Shown here: one piece after another, positions 27,680 through 36,988 of the stretch
How positions within the stretch are numbered: the first letter of the stretch is position 1
Layout: the number at the start of each line of letters is the position of its first letter
Assembly: GCF_040110915.1 (NCBI RefSeq)
Contig: NZ_CP157793.1
Coordinates: 2,678,939 to 2,742,938 of the forward strand
Direction of reading: 5' to 3'
Length of the DNA stretch: 64,000 bases
From: Stappia sp.
Lineage (GTDB): Bacteria; Pseudomonadota; Alphaproteobacteria; Rhizobiales; Stappiaceae
Position numbers and translations under genes: made by a program
The notes under the pieces: model-generated
The model's input: the letters and a program-made list of their open reading frames with translations, nothing else
The model's database searches: none
What the model was told of the DNA's origin: nothing

Positions 27680-28252
27680 TCACAGCCCGTCCGGCCCGCG
27701 CTGCAGCGCGGCGACGCCGGAGCGCGAGACTTCCACCAGACCGAGCGGCTTCAGGATCGAAACGAACTGCTCGACCTTGTTGGTCCGCCCGGTGATCTCG
27801 AACACGAAATGCTCGGCCGTCGCATCGATCACCGTGGCGCGGAAGGCATCCGCCAGGCGCAGCGCTTCCAGCCGCTTCTCGCCGACGCCGGCGACCTTGA
27901 TCAGCGCCAGCTCGCGCTCCAGCGGCTTCTCGTAGTTGCGCCGCCGCGCATCGACCGTGAGGTTGGTCACCCGATGCACCGGCACCAGCCGCTCCAGCTG
28001 ATGATGGATCTGCTCGATCACCATCGGCGTGCCGGTGGTGACGATGGTGATCCGCGAGCGGTGCTTCTCGTGCTCGGTCTCCGACACGGTGAGGCTGTCG
28101 ATGTTGTAGCCGCGCCCGGAGAACAGGCCGATCACGCGCGCCAGCACGCCCGGTTCGTTATCCACCAGCACCGAGAGCGTGTGGCTTTCGGAGGGCTCCT
28201 CGATATCGGCCATGAAATAGGCCGACGGGGCATTGAGATTTTGTGCGTTCAT
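27680..28252 (-). CDS. ilvH: Acetolactate synthase small subunit
   Basis: The 190-residue regulatory subunit of acetohydroxyacid synthase. The N-terminal ACT domain SHTLSVLVDNEPGVLARVIG binds valine for feedback inhibition. The C-terminal ALS_ss_C domain includes VTNLTVDARRRNYEKPLER and ALRLADAFRATVIDATAEHF. It follows ilvI by 26 nt and is certainly co-transcribed. It is cytosolic and forms a complex with IlvI. Confidence 0.97.
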   Translation of the reverse strand: MNAQNLNAPSAYFMADIEEPSESHTLSVLVDNEPGVLARVIGLFSGRGYNIDSLTVSETEHEKHRSRITIVTTGTPMVIEQIHHQLERLVPVHRVTNLTVDARRRNYEKPLERELALIKVAGVGEKRLEALRLADAFRATVIDATAEHFVFEITGRTNKVEQFVSILKPLGLVEVSRSGVAALQRGPDGL

Positions 28253-28278
28253 GTGTCTCGTCTTCCAGATCGACGCGC

Positions 28279-30045
28279 TCAGACCAGCGCCTTGCCTTCC
28301 GCGGAGATGGCGTTGGCCACCGCTTCGTCGTTCGCCTCGTCGGGCAGCAGCATTTCGTTATGCGCCTTGCCGGAGGGGATCATCGGGAAGCAGTTGGCGA
28401 GGTTCGCCACCCGGCAATCGAAGATCACCGGCTTGTTCACCGCGAGCATCTCCTCGATCGCCGCATCCAGCTCGCCCGGCTTTTCCGCCCGGATGCCGTG
28501 CGCGCCATAGGCCTCGGCGAGTTTCACGAAGTCCGGCAGGCTGTCCATGTAGGAATGGGACAGGCGGTTGCCGTGCAGCAGCTGCTGCCACTGGCGCACC
28601 ATGCCCATGTACTGGTTGTTGAGGATGAAGATCTTGACCGGCAGGCCGTATTGCACGGTCGTCGACATCTCCTGGATGTTCATAAGGATTGAGGCATCGC
28701 CGGCGATGTCGATGCACAGCGCGTCCGGATGCGCCACCTGCGCGCCCAGCGCCGCCGGCAGACCGTAGCCCATGGTGCCGAGACCGCCCGACGTCAGCCA
28801 GCGGTTCGGCGCCTCGAAGCCGTAGAACTGCGCCGCCCACATCTGGTGCTGGCCGACCTCGGTGGAGACATAGGTCTCGCGATCCCGGGTCATCTCGTAA
28901 AGCCGCTGGATCGCGTATTGCGGCATGATGAAGTCCTCGGAAGGACGATAGGCGAGCGAATTGCGCGCCCGCCAGCGGTCGATCTGCGCCCACCACTCGC
29001 CGAGCGCGTCCTTGTCGACCTGATGCGAGCCGGTGCGCCACATGCGGACCATGTCTTCCAGCACATGCGCGACGTCGCCGACGATCGGCACGTCCACCTT
29101 GACCGTCTTGTTGATCGAGGACGGGTCGATGTCGATGTGCACCTTGAGCGAGTTCGGCGAGAAGGCGTCGAGGCGGCCGGTGATGCGGTCGTCGAAGCGC
29201 GCGCCGATGTTCACCATGACGTCGCAGTCGTGCATCGCCATGTTGGCTTCATAGGTGCCGTGCATGCCGAGCATGCCGAGCCACTGCTCGCCGGAGGCCG
29301 GATAGGCGCCGAGCCCCATCAGCGTCGAGGTGACGGGAATGCCGGTGAGCTGAGCGAATTCGCGCAGCAGCTGCGTCGCCGCCGGACCGGAATTGATCAC
29401 GCCGCCGCCGGTGTAGAGGATCGGCCGGCGGGCCCGCGCGATCAGTTCGACGGCGTGGCGGATCGCCTCCATGTCGCCCTTGACCTTCGGGCGATAGGTC
29501 TTGTGGGCGACATTGTTGGGCGGCTCATAGGCGCCGGTCGCGAACTGCACGTCCTTCGGAATGTCGACGACGACCGGGCCGGGCCGTCCGTTGGTCGCCA
29601 CGTAGAACGCCTCGTGCAGGATGCGCGGCAGATCCTTGATGTCGCGCACCAGCCAGTTGTGCTTGGTGCAGGGGCGCGTGATGCCGACCGTGTCGCATTC
29701 CTGAAAGGCGTCGTTGCCGATCAGATGGGTCGGCACCTGTCCGGTGATGCAAACGAGCGGAATGGAATCCATCATCGCGTCGGTGAGCGCGGTGACCATG
29801 TTGGTCGCCCCCGGCCCCGAGGTGACAAGAACGACGCCCGGCTTGCCGGTCGAACGCGCATAACCTTCCGCTGCGTGGCCCGCGCCCTGCTCGTGCCGCA
29901 CGAGAATGTGCTCGAGACCGTCCTGCTGGACGATCTCGTCGTAGATCGGAAGCACGGCGCCGCCCGGATACCCGAACACATGCCTGACCCCCTGGTCCTT
30001 GAGTGCCTGCAGCACCATTTCGGCACCGGTCATCTCGCGCTTCAT
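28279..30045 (-). CDS. ilvI: Acetolactate synthase large (catalytic) subunit
   Basis: A 588-residue ThDP-dependent enzyme that makes 2-acetolactate or 2-aceto-2-hydroxybutyrate. The N-domain carries [16 protein letters not shown] and the catalytic Glu ([16 protein letters not shown]), then an FAD-binding middle domain ([15 protein letters not shown]). The ThDP motif is [20 protein letters not shown] to [15 protein letters not shown] 30045 ([15 protein letters not shown]) fits family starts; the longer frame runs through the attenuator. It is regulated by a leader peptide and terminator upstream, and ilvH follows. Confidence 0.97.
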   Translation of the reverse strand: MKREMTGAEMVLQALKDQGVRHVFGYPGGAVLPIYDEIVQQDGLEHILVRHEQGAGHAAEGYARSTGKPGVVLVTSGPGATNMVTALTDAMMDSIPLVCITGQVPTHLIGNDAFQECDTVGITRPCTKHNWLVRDIKDLPRILHEAFYVATNGRPGPVVVDIPKDVQFATGAYEPPNNVAHKTYRPKVKGDMEAIRHAVELIARARRPILYTGGGVINSGPAATQLLREFAQLTGIPVTSTLMGLGAYPASGEQWLGMLGMHGTYEANMAMHDCDVMVNIGARFDDRITGRLDAFSPNSLKVHIDIDPSSINKTVKVDVPIVGDVAHVLEDMVRMWRTGSHQVDKDALGEWWAQIDRWRARNSLAYRPSEDFIMPQYAIQRLYEMTRDRETYVSTEVGQHQMWAAQFYGFEAPNRWLTSGGLGTMGYGLPAALGAQVAHPDALCIDIAGDASILMNIQEMSTTVQYGLPVKIFILNNQYMGMVRQWQQLLHGNRLSHSYMDSLPDFVKLAEAYGAHGIRAEKPGELDAAIEEMLAVNKPVIFDCRVANLANCFPMIPSGKAHNEMLLPDEANDEAVANAISAEGKALV

Positions 30046-30133
30046 TGTCACATCCTCGATTTCACAAGCGTGCTGTCTCGACAGGCGGTTCGCGTCTGGC
30101 CCCGTGAGAGTGTTGTCCCGGCAGGCGGGCAAT

Positions 30134-30158
30134 AAAAAAGGCCCCCGAGGAGGCCTTT
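30134..30158 (-). terminator. ilvIH attenuator terminator
   Basis: Minus strand AAAGGCC (30158-30152), 8-nt loop, GGCCTTT (30143-30137), running on as TTTTTTATT to 30131. It lies between the leader peptide and ilvI, about 90 nt before the ilvI start. Upstream, CGCGCGCG (about 30170-30160) can pair with the GC run in leader codons 10-13, and CGAGG at the leader stop can pair with CCTCG, offering alternative folds. Confidence 0.85.
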
Positions 30159-30188
30159 CGCGCGCGTCGTCCCATGGGAAAGCGAGGG

Positions 30189-30242
30189 TTACCTCGTCCC
30201 GGTCGCGCGCGCCCCGCATACAAGAATGAGCGTCATGCCCAT
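30189..30242 (-). CDS. ilvL: ilv leader peptide (17 aa, Leu-Ile-Leu-Val)
   Basis: ATG 30242 to TAA 30189 encodes [17 protein letters not shown]. Consecutive Leu-Ile-Leu-Val codons are the regulatory amino acids of the branched-chain pathway. The Shine-Dalgarno GAGGG lies 7 nt before ATG 30242 (a second in-frame ATG is at 30236). It is followed after 30 nt by a strong intrinsic terminator and then ilvI. This is the classical architecture of attenuation by charged tRNA supply. Confidence 0.78.
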   Translation of the reverse strand: MGMTLILVCGARATGTR

Positions 30243-30446
30243 CGTCCAACCCTCTTCATGCCCCGGACGGATCCCTTTCGGGTGACACCGTCCCCGTTCG
30301 GGCGATCCCGTTCAAAGGCGGGTGCCATCGTGCCGACGCTGCCCGGCACCCGCATCTCCGCCGCGCCGCCGATTTCAACCCCGAACGAGGCCCTGAAATC
30401 GCGACGAGTCGGCAAGGGCGCCGCCGGGCCACCGGCGACGCTGCGC

Positions 30447-30475
30447 AAACTATCCGCGCGCCCGTGACCGGTCAA
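30447..30475 (-). promoter_or_regulatory. Predicted promoter of the ilvL-ilvI-ilvH transcript
   Basis: Minus strand -35 TTGACC (30475-30470), a 17-nt spacer, and -10 TAGTTT (30452-30447). Predicted start near 30440, giving a leader of about 395 nt before ilvI. Good match, visual call; the long untranslated stretch before the leader peptide is a reservation. Confidence 0.5.
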
Positions 30476-30612
30476 GCTCTAAGTCAGGAAATTTCACGCA
30501 AACACCGCCCGACTTGTCGAAAGTTTTAAGGCGCCCGGCGCGCGATCCGACTGAGACACCGGACGACTGAATCGGGCGACTGAATTGCGGGCGGCGCGTC
30601 CGTCCATCCCGG

Positions 30613-30657
30613 CCCATCCGCCTTCTGCCCATCCGCCTGCTGCCCATCCGCCTGTTG
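30613..30657. repeat. 15-bp tandem repeat, three copies
   Basis: CCCATCCGCCTKCTG-type units start at 30613, 30628 and 30643, with flanking degenerate copies. They lie in the gap between the ilv promoter and the tRNA promoter. No coding role seen. Confidence 0.75.
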
Positions 30658-30712
30658 CCTGTCCCGGATATCCCCAGCCGAGCGGTCACGAACAGGAAAA
30701 CGATCAAAACGC

Positions 30713-30741
30713 TTGCATCGCCCGCGCGCTTTCGGTAGATA
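30713..30741 (+). promoter_or_regulatory. Predicted tRNA-Lys promoter
   Basis: -35 TTGCAT (30713-30718), a 17-nt spacer, and -10 TAGATA (30736-30741). Transcription would start near 30748, about 67 nt before the mature tRNA. Confidence 0.55.
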
Positions 30742-30814
30742 CCCCTCTCACGGCGCCGCGTGCACAACGCGGATCGCGCGTGGGACCCTTCGCGGGTCCG
30801 GCCGACATGGCCAT

Positions 30815-30890
30815 GGGTGTATAGCTCAGTTGGTAGAGCAGCTGACTCTTAATCAGCCGGTCCTGGGTTCGAATCCCCGTGCACCCACCA
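30815..30890 (+). tRNA. tRNA-Lys (anticodon CTT)
   Basis: A 76-nt cloverleaf with encoded CCA. Acceptor stem GGGTGTA/TGCACCC, D arm GCTC...GAGC, anticodon stem GCTGA/TCAGC with loop CTCTTAA giving anticodon CTT (reads AAG), and T loop TTCGAAT. One T-stem pair (T50-C64 in standard numbering) is mismatched; everything else is canonical. Confidence 0.96.
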
Positions 30891-30962
30891 TTCCTACTCC
30901 CGCCGTTGTCATCGTGAGCATTTGTGCGATCCGCGGCGCATGCGCTGACGCGCCGTCGCCGC

Positions 30963-31919
30963 TCACGCGCCTCTTGCGTGGAACACGAACCCCAGGAAAT
31001 TCAGCAGGATCTGCGCGGCGAGGATCGCCGTCGAGCCCGACTGGTCATAGTCCGGCGCCACCTCCACCAGGTCGATGCCCACGACCTCGTGGCGGCGGCT
31101 GAGCGCCTGCAGCATCTCCAGCACCTCGTAGTAGAGAAATCCCCCGTGGCTCGGCGTGCCGGTGCCGGGTGCGATGGAGGGGCAGAAGCCGTCGATATCG
31201 AGCGTGACATAGACCCGGGCATCCTTCGGGATGCGGTCGATCACGCCTTGCGGCCCGAGCTTGCGCATCTGGCGCACGGAGAGGATGTCGGCGCCCATGG
31301 CACGCGCCGCCTCATAGCCCTCGCGCGCGGTGGACGACACGTTGCGGATGCCGACCTGGGTGAGACCCGTCACATAGTCCTTCTCCGCCGCCCGGCGCAT
31401 CGGGTTGCCGTGGCCGGCGCGCACGCCGTGGCGCTCGTCCACGAAGTCGAGATGCGCGTCGATCTGCAGGATATGGATCGGCCCGCGTCCGGCGAAGGCC
31501 TCGATGCAGGGAATATTGACCGAATGGTCCCCGCCGAGCACCACGGGAAAGGCCCCCGCGTCGAGGATCTTGCCGACGCCATGGGCGATGTTGGCGTGGC
31601 TTGTCGCGGTGTCGGTATGCACAATGTCCGCATCGCCCAGATCGACGATCCGCACGCTGTCGGGCAGATAGGTGACGTCGTCCTCGTGATCGTAGGCGCC
31701 CGCGTGCCCGAAGGAGAAGAGCGTCGACGCCTCGCGGATCGCGCGCGGACCGAATCGCGCGCCGGCGCGAAACTGCGTGCCGAAATCGAAGGGCGCGCCG
31801 AGCACGGCCACCTCCGCGTCGATGGCGTCCCAGGTCTCCACGTAAGGCCGCTTGCCGAAGGTCGCGATGCCGACGAAGGGCAGATTGAGCCGCCCGCTCT
31901 GATAGCCATGTCCGCTCAT
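30963..31919 (-). CDS. Agmatinase-family ureohydrolase
   Basis: A 318-residue Mn2+-dependent hydrolase of the arginase/agmatinase superfamily, which releases urea from guanidino compounds. The metal-binding motifs are GGDHSVNIPC, IDAHLDFVDE and TLDIDGFCPSIAPGTGTPSHGG. ATG 31919 (MSGHGYQSG) has GGAGG 9 nt upstream and is preferred over the longer frame. It lies 115 nt downstream of the AraC regulator, same strand, beside the monooxygenase cluster. The substrate could be agmatine, guanidinobutyrate or another guanidino acid; it cannot be told apart here. Confidence 0.9.
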   Translation of the reverse strand: MSGHGYQSGRLNLPFVGIATFGKRPYVETWDAIDAEVAVLGAPFDFGTQFRAGARFGPRAIREASTLFSFGHAGAYDHEDDVTYLPDSVRIVDLGDADIVHTDTATSHANIAHGVGKILDAGAFPVVLGGDHSVNIPCIEAFAGRGPIHILQIDAHLDFVDERHGVRAGHGNPMRRAAEKDYVTGLTQVGIRNVSSTAREGYEAARAMGADILSVRQMRKLGPQGVIDRIPKDARVYVTLDIDGFCPSIAPGTGTPSHGGFLYYEVLEMLQALSRRHEVVGIDLVEVAPDYDQSGSTAILAAQILLNFLGFVFHARGA

Positions 31920-32034
31920 CGTCGCTGTCCTCCCCGAACCGCAGACCGTGTTCTCGCCGGGCGCCATCCTCGCAGGCAGGCCCGGAGCATACAAGGGAAG
32001 CACAAGGGCCCGGCATGAGCACAGGGCAGGCGCC

Positions 32035-33045
32035 TCAGCGCATCCCCTTGAGCGTTTGCGAGGGCAATTCGCCGTAGCGGCGGCGATAGGCATCGGCGAA
32101 GCGGCCGAGGTTGGAAAAGCCCCAGTTCATCGCTATGGCGGTGACGGAGGCCTCGGGCGCGGCCGCGAGCAGGTCCTCGCGCACGCCCTCGAGCCGCACC
32201 GCCTTCAGCCGCGCCATCGGCGTGGTGTCGCGGAACCGGCGGAAGCCCTCGAACAGGGTTCGCACGCCGACGCCGGACGCCGCCGCGATGTCCTCCACCG
32301 TGAGCGCCTGCGCGGCGTTGGCGCGGATGAATTCCTCCGCGCGCACCACATGGCGCGGCGCGCAGGCCCCCGCCGGCGCGGCGAGCGCCTGTGAGTAATT
32401 GTGCCGGAACGCGCCGAGAAGCTGATGCATCAGCATGTCCTCGAGCTGGCGTCGCCCGGCCTGCGACAGGAAGAAGGAGTCGTCCGCGTCCAGCTCGCGG
32501 ATGACGAAGTCGAGCGTGCGGCGATAGCAGGCGGTTTCCTGCGTCTCGTTCGGCATGTCCGGCAGGAACACCAGCGGGCGCGTCACCGCGTCGTCGATCT
32601 GGACCGACAGGCACCGCTCCAGCGCCGCCCGGTCGACCTTCAGCACCAGGTGATCGCAATTGGCCGTCCAGGTCATGTGCAGGGGCAGCGTCGCCGAGGT
32701 GATCACGCTCATGCGCGGCGAGGCGACCAGATCGTGCGTGCCGACCTTCATCGCGCAGCGGCCACGGTCGATGAAATGCACCATGAACCAGTCTTCCGGC
32801 TCGCCGGCGTCGATCGCCACTTCCTCGCCATAGGTGATGTGACTGAGCGCCACCCGCCCGAGCGCGGCATAATGCTGACGGCTGGCAAGCGCGCGCCCGC
32901 GCCCGGCGAAATCGATCCGGTGTTTGCAGAACACCTGTCCGACGCGCTCGCAGGCCTCGTCCAGATCGGTCGTCTCGAACAGAAAGTGCCGCGCCATCGA
33001 CGCAGGACGAACGACCGAGGCGTCCAAGGATGTTTCCCGCACCAT
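32035..33045 (-). CDS. AraC family transcriptional regulator
   Basis: About 336 residues. The N-terminal part resembles the AraC-binding-like (AraC_binding_2) sensor (FIDRGRCAMKVGTHDLVASP). The C-terminal pair of HTH motifs is at residues about 235-335 (ALTVEDIAAASGVGVRTLFE and EASVTAIAMNWGFSNLGRFA). ATG 33045 (MVRETSL) has GGGGAG 7 nt upstream and is preferred to the longer frame. It is divergent from the cupin-SnoaL-monooxygenase genes and probably controls them, possibly also the ureohydrolase, in response to a small effector. Confidence 0.92.
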   Translation of the reverse strand: MVRETSLDASVVRPASMARHFLFETTDLDEACERVGQVFCKHRIDFAGRGRALASRQHYAALGRVALSHITYGEEVAIDAGEPEDWFMVHFIDRGRCAMKVGTHDLVASPRMSVITSATLPLHMTWTANCDHLVLKVDRAALERCLSVQIDDAVTRPLVFLPDMPNETQETACYRRTLDFVIRELDADDSFFLSQAGRRQLEDMLMHQLLGAFRHNYSQALAAPAGACAPRHVVRAEEFIRANAAQALTVEDIAAASGVGVRTLFEGFRRFRDTTPMARLKAVRLEGVREDLLAAAPEASVTAIAMNWGFSNLGRFADAYRRRYGELPSQTLKGMR

Positions 33046-33277
33046 GCGTACACTCCCCGCAGTATCCGGATAGAGAAGCGAGGCGACACCCCGCATTCTT
33101 TTAATCCTAAAACAAATGAAACGCCCGAATGACAGCGCCGTCAAGCGGGCAACACCTTCGGACCGGCGAGCGACAACCAGCGCCACGGAACGGAAGAAAT
33201 GCGCGCAAACCGCACCGCCACGTCGTGATCCTCACGACCGAGCCGGCGATGCAGCGCGCGAAAACGGGAGAGAGACC

Positions 33278-33706
33278 ATGGATTTCAGCAAGGGTGCCGC
33301 AACCATCGAGCAGGGCTTCAAGGGTCAGAAATGGACGATCCTCGGCGAGCCCTACGTGCCGCTGCACAAGACGCCGAGCGCGCTGCTGATGCACGCCGAA
33401 TTCGGCCCGGACAGCTTCGTCCCCGCCCACCTCCACGAGACCCAGGACGAAACCCTGCACATTCTCGAGGGCGAAATGCAGTTCGAGATGGAGGGCGAAA
33501 CCATCGTCGCCGGCGCCGGCACCAGCGTGATGCTGCCGATGGGCATTCCCCACGCACTCTTCAATCGCTCGGGCAAGACCGCGCGCGCGCTGGTCTTCGT
33601 CTCCCCGACGGGAAAGATGTACGACTACATGGCCGCGATCGACGGATTGACCGATCCGGCCGAGGTCGTGCGCCTCGGCGCCGAGCACGAGATCCGCTTC
33701 GTCTGA
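33278..33706 (+). CDS. Cupin domain-containing protein
   Basis: A 142-residue single-domain cupin. The metal-binding motif 1 is PAHLHETQDETLHILEGEM (two His and a Glu) and motif 2 is LPMGIPHALFNRS (His). Such cupins act as quercetinase-like dioxygenases, isomerases or ligand-binding proteins. It is the first gene of the forward cluster, divergent from the AraC regulator, so is likely part of the same pathway. The reaction is unknown. Confidence 0.88.
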   Translation: MDFSKGAATIEQGFKGQKWTILGEPYVPLHKTPSALLMHAEFGPDSFVPAHLHETQDETLHILEGEMQFEMEGETIVAGAGTSVMLPMGIPHALFNRSGKTARALVFVSPTGKMYDYMAAIDGLTDPAEVVRLGAEHEIRFV

Positions 33707-33892
33707 GACGACGCCGCGCCCCATCCCACAAGCCCGTCTCCGCGTTCGCGCAATCGCGCCGGTGACGCCGTGTGCATCGTCAGGATGCACACCGCGCGCG
33801 TCGCGACGCCCGAACCGGCCGACAAGACCGGTCTCCGTCGCGGTGCGTCCGCGCCGGCGCGGCGGCGCACATCCAAATCCGGGAGGACAGAC

Positions 33893-34294
33893 ATGACCGT
33901 GAAATCCGTCATCGAGGCGTTCTGGCGCGGCCACAGCGCCGGCGACCACGACGCCCTGAAGCAGATCGTATCCAGGAACGTGACTTGGACCGTGGTCGGC
34001 GACACCTGCCCGATCGCAAAGACCTATGAAGGCTGGGAGGGCTTCTTCGACGAGCTGCTCGGCGGGCTCGCCAAGGCTTTCGTCCCCGGCTCGCTCTCCA
34101 TGACGCTCAAGGGCCTGCACGCCGACGAGGAGACCGGCGTCGGCATCCTGCATCTGAGCGAAACCGCCACCCTGCACAACGGCAACACGGTGTCGCTGGA
34201 GATCGTGGACGTGATCACCGTCCGCGACGGCGAAATCACCGACGTGCGCGAGGTCATGGACCTCGCCGCCGTGAATGCCGCCTTCGGATTCTGA
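33893..34294 (+). CDS. SnoaL-like / nuclear transport factor 2 family protein
   Basis: A 133-residue cone-shaped NTF2-like domain (VIEAFWRGHSAGDHDALKQI at the N-terminus, VVDVITVRDGEITDVREVMD-like end). SnoaL-type proteins are hydrolases, isomerases or ligand binders in catabolic and polyketide pathways. It ends 11 nt before the flavin monooxygenase gene, so they are almost certainly co-transcribed and functionally linked. Specific activity unknown. Confidence 0.85.
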   Translation: MTVKSVIEAFWRGHSAGDHDALKQIVSRNVTWTVVGDTCPIAKTYEGWEGFFDELLGGLAKAFVPGSLSMTLKGLHADEETGVGILHLSETATLHNGNTVSLEIVDVITVRDGEITDVREVMDLAAVNAAFGF

Positions 34295-34305
34295 GGAGAC
34301 GCCCC

Positions 34306-35496
34306 ATGTTGACCACACTTCAAAAAGACGCCACCGAGCGCATGATCGCGCGCGTGCACGCGATCGGCCCGACGCTGCGCGACAATGCGGCCCGCGCCGA
34401 CAAGGAACGCCGCGTGCCGGCGGACTCCATCGCCGCTCTGGAGACCACCGGCGTCTTCGGCATCAACACGTTGGCGGTCAACGGCGGGGCGGAGGGCGGC
34501 GCGCGCATGCTGCTCGACGTCACCAGCACCATCGGCCAGTACTGTCCGAACTCCGCCTGGATCTCGGTGATTTCCAGCGTCTCGTCGCTGCTGCCCTTGC
34601 GCTTTCCCGAGAGCGCCCGGGCGCGCATCTTCGCCGGGCGGCAACCGGTCAAGATGGCCTCGGTGATCGTCGCCATGGGCAGCAAGGTGGTGCGCGAGGG
34701 CGACGGCTACCGCGTGAACGGCGAATGGCCCTTCGGGTCGAACATCCTCAATGCCGAGTGGGCAATCGGCGCGACCGCTCTGGACGAGGGCGACGGCAGC
34801 GCGCCCCGGCCCGGCTTCGTGCTGCTGCACAAGGACCAGTATACGATCAAGGACACCTGGTACACGATCGGCATGCGCGGCACCGGCAGCAACAATTTCG
34901 TCGCCGAGAACCAGTGGGTGCCCGCCGATCAGGTCGTCGACGCCGACACGGTGCTCGGTCCGGCGCTGGAAGCGCGCGAGGACGCGCATTTTCTCCAGCG
35001 CCTCACGCCGGTCTCGATGTTCCCCACCGTGATCATCTCCGGCCCGCTGGGCGGCGCGAAGGCGGCGCTCGACATGGTCGGCGAGATCTCCGCCAAGCGG
35101 CCGATCACCTATTCCCGGTACCACCCGCAGTCCACCTCGGGCGCCTTCGTGCAGGGCATCGGCGCCGCCAAGGCCAAGATCGACACCGCCGAAATGTGTC
35201 TGCAGCGCGCCGCCGACATGATCGACACGGCAGCCGCCGGCAGCACGCCGATGACGGTCGCCGAGCGCGCCAGCGTGCGCAATTGCTGCGCCCATGCGAC
35301 CCGCAACCTGGCCGATGCCATGAACGACCTCGCCTGGCTGCATGGCACCGCGCTCTTCGCCGAGGCCAACCCGCTCGGCCGGCTGTGGCGCGACGTGAAC
35401 ACCGGCGTGCGTCACGCCATCGCCGCGAGCCCGCTGTGCTACGAGATCGGCGGCGCCGGCTTCCTGGGGATCGAGCAACCGACCCCGCTCGTGTGA
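34306..35496 (+). CDS. Flavin-dependent monooxygenase, acyl-CoA dehydrogenase fold (group D, HsaA/HpaB/DszC-like)
   Basis: A 396-residue member of the acyl-CoA-dehydrogenase-like flavin monooxygenases, which take reduced FMN or FAD from a partner reductase and hydroxylate aromatics or heteroatoms. Features are the N-terminal helical domain (RRVPADSIAALETTGVFGI), the beta domain (GYRVNGEWPFGSNILNAEWA and WYTIGMRGTGSNNFVAENQW) and the C-terminal helical domain ending YEIGGAGFLGIEQPTPLV. The reductase candidate is at 36989. It differs from true acyl-CoA dehydrogenases in lacking their catalytic Glu context. Substrate unknown. Confidence 0.87.
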   Translation: MLTTLQKDATERMIARVHAIGPTLRDNAARADKERRVPADSIAALETTGVFGINTLAVNGGAEGGARMLLDVTSTIGQYCPNSAWISVISSVSSLLPLRFPESARARIFAGRQPVKMASVIVAMGSKVVREGDGYRVNGEWPFGSNILNAEWAIGATALDEGDGSAPRPGFVLLHKDQYTIKDTWYTIGMRGTGSNNFVAENQWVPADQVVDADTVLGPALEAREDAHFLQRLTPVSMFPTVIISGPLGGAKAALDMVGEISAKRPITYSRYHPQSTSGAFVQGIGAAKAKIDTAEMCLQRAADMIDTAAAGSTPMTVAERASVRNCCAHATRNLADAMNDLAWLHGTALFAEANPLGRLWRDVNTGVRHAIAASPLCYEIGGAGFLGIEQPTPLV

Positions 35497-35595
35497 CGCA
35501 CCGCCGGCGGCGCGTCCCGAGCGCGCCGCCGGCGGTTTCGACGGCCCCGGCATCGCGTGCCGGTGCCGCACGCCCCGAACCCCGGAGAGACCCCC

Positions 35596-36912
35596 ATGCC
35601 CCCGACCCTGGAGGACCGGCCCGTGCGTCGCGGCGCGGCGCGCGGGGTGCGCCGGAACGGCATCGATGCCTTCCACGGCCTGCGCTACGCCACCCTGTCC
35701 GATCCGGCCAATCCGTGCGCCGCGACCGTCCCGTCGAGCGGCCAGCTTAAGGGCGCGGAGCTCACCGACGTTCCCGTGTTTCCCCAGTTGCCGAGCCGGC
35801 TGGAGGGCGTGATGGGACCCGGCATCCGCGACAACCCGCAAAGCGACGACGCCTTCTTCTTCAACGTCTGGGCACCGGCGGAGGCGGATCGCCTGCCCGT
35901 GCTGGTGTTCCTGCACGGCGGTGCCTGGGTCAGCGGCGGGGGCGCCGCACGCTGGTATCGCGGCGAACGGCTCGCGTCAGAAGGCCTCGTCGTCGTCACG
36001 CTGAACTACCGCATCGGCCCCGCCGGGCATCTCGACGACGGTGTCGCGGACGACCGCCATCGCCCGATCGAGGATTGCCTCGCCGCCCTTCGCGTCGTGG
36101 CCGACCGCATCGGGGATTTCGGCGGCGACCCGGATCGCATCGCGCTGGCCGGCCAGTCCGCCGGGGCGTGGTACGCCTGGGCCCTGTCCTCGCTGCCGGA
36201 AACACGGGGCCTGATCCGGCGCACGGCGCTGTTTTCCATTCCCGCGATCACGCCGTGGACGGCGGACAGCCGGCGGGCCTTTACCGCGCGGGTCCATGAG
36301 ACCTGCGACAGGAACGCCGGAGGCTGGGTGCCTGGCGCCCTGCTGGAGGCGGGAGCAAAGGTGCTGGCGGACAGTCCGCGCATCCCCGGCGCGATCCCGC
36401 CGATGTATCTCCCGGTCTGGCCCACAGAGCGCGCCGGCGCCGACCTGCCCCTGCATGTCGAGGCGCTCCACCTGCGCGTCACCGCGCAGGAGATGTCGGT
36501 GTTCCTGCCCCCCTATGCGCCCGGCACGCGCGCCGCCAGCCTGCTTCTGGAGACGCTGCGCGCCCGCACGGCCGGCGAGTCTCTTCCCGAAGACCCGGTC
36601 CCCGAGAGCTGGTCGCGGGACCGGGCGGAGACGGTCGCCCGCGCGTCCTGGCACGGTTTCGGGCGCTTCGCCGACGCCATCGGCCGGGCGGCGGCGGCGC
36701 GCGGGGTGCGCGTCACCCAGCACCGCTTCACCGCCTTCGCCGGCCCGGGAGATCTTGGCGCGACCCATTGTTTCGACCTGCCGTTCCAGTTCGGCAACCG
36801 CGACGACTGGCGCGATGCCCCGATGCTGGAGGGCTGGTCGGCGGAGGCGTTCGAGGCGGTGAGCCGGGGCTTGCGTGCCGAGATCGCCGGCTTCGTGACG
36901 CGCAGCCCCTGA
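35596..36912 (+). CDS. Carboxylesterase family protein (type B)
   Basis: An alpha/beta-hydrolase of about 438 residues. The oxyanion-hole motif LVFLHGGAWVSGG and the nucleophile elbow IALAGQSAGAWYAW (Ser in GQSAG) are typical of type-B carboxylesterases. The N-terminal GIDAFHGLRYA also fits. GGAGAG lies 6 nt before ATG 35596, which fixes the start. It is the fourth gene of the cupin-SnoaL-monooxygenase unit and may hydrolyse an ester or lactone made by the oxygenase. There is no signal peptide. Confidence 0.9.
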   Translation: MPPTLEDRPVRRGAARGVRRNGIDAFHGLRYATLSDPANPCAATVPSSGQLKGAELTDVPVFPQLPSRLEGVMGPGIRDNPQSDDAFFFNVWAPAEADRLPVLVFLHGGAWVSGGGAARWYRGERLASEGLVVVTLNYRIGPAGHLDDGVADDRHRPIEDCLAALRVVADRIGDFGGDPDRIALAGQSAGAWYAWALSSLPETRGLIRRTALFSIPAITPWTADSRRAFTARVHETCDRNAGGWVPGALLEAGAKVLADSPRIPGAIPPMYLPVWPTERAGADLPLHVEALHLRVTAQEMSVFLPPYAPGTRAASLLLETLRARTAGESLPEDPVPESWSRDRAETVARASWHGFGRFADAIGRAAAARGVRVTQHRFTAFAGPGDLGATHCFDLPFQFGNRDDWRDAPMLEGWSAEAFEAVSRGLRAEIAGFVTRSP

Positions 36913-36988
36913 CCTACGCTCCGCCCGGGCCCATCGCCATGAGGAAAAGATCGCCGGGTGGAAAACCCCGACAGAGGAGGACACGATC

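Noticed and set aside
34306-35496. Acyl-CoA dehydrogenase in fatty-acid oxidation
   Set aside because: The neighbouring flavin reductase, cupin and SnoaL-like genes and the group D monooxygenase-like ends fit an oxygenase better.
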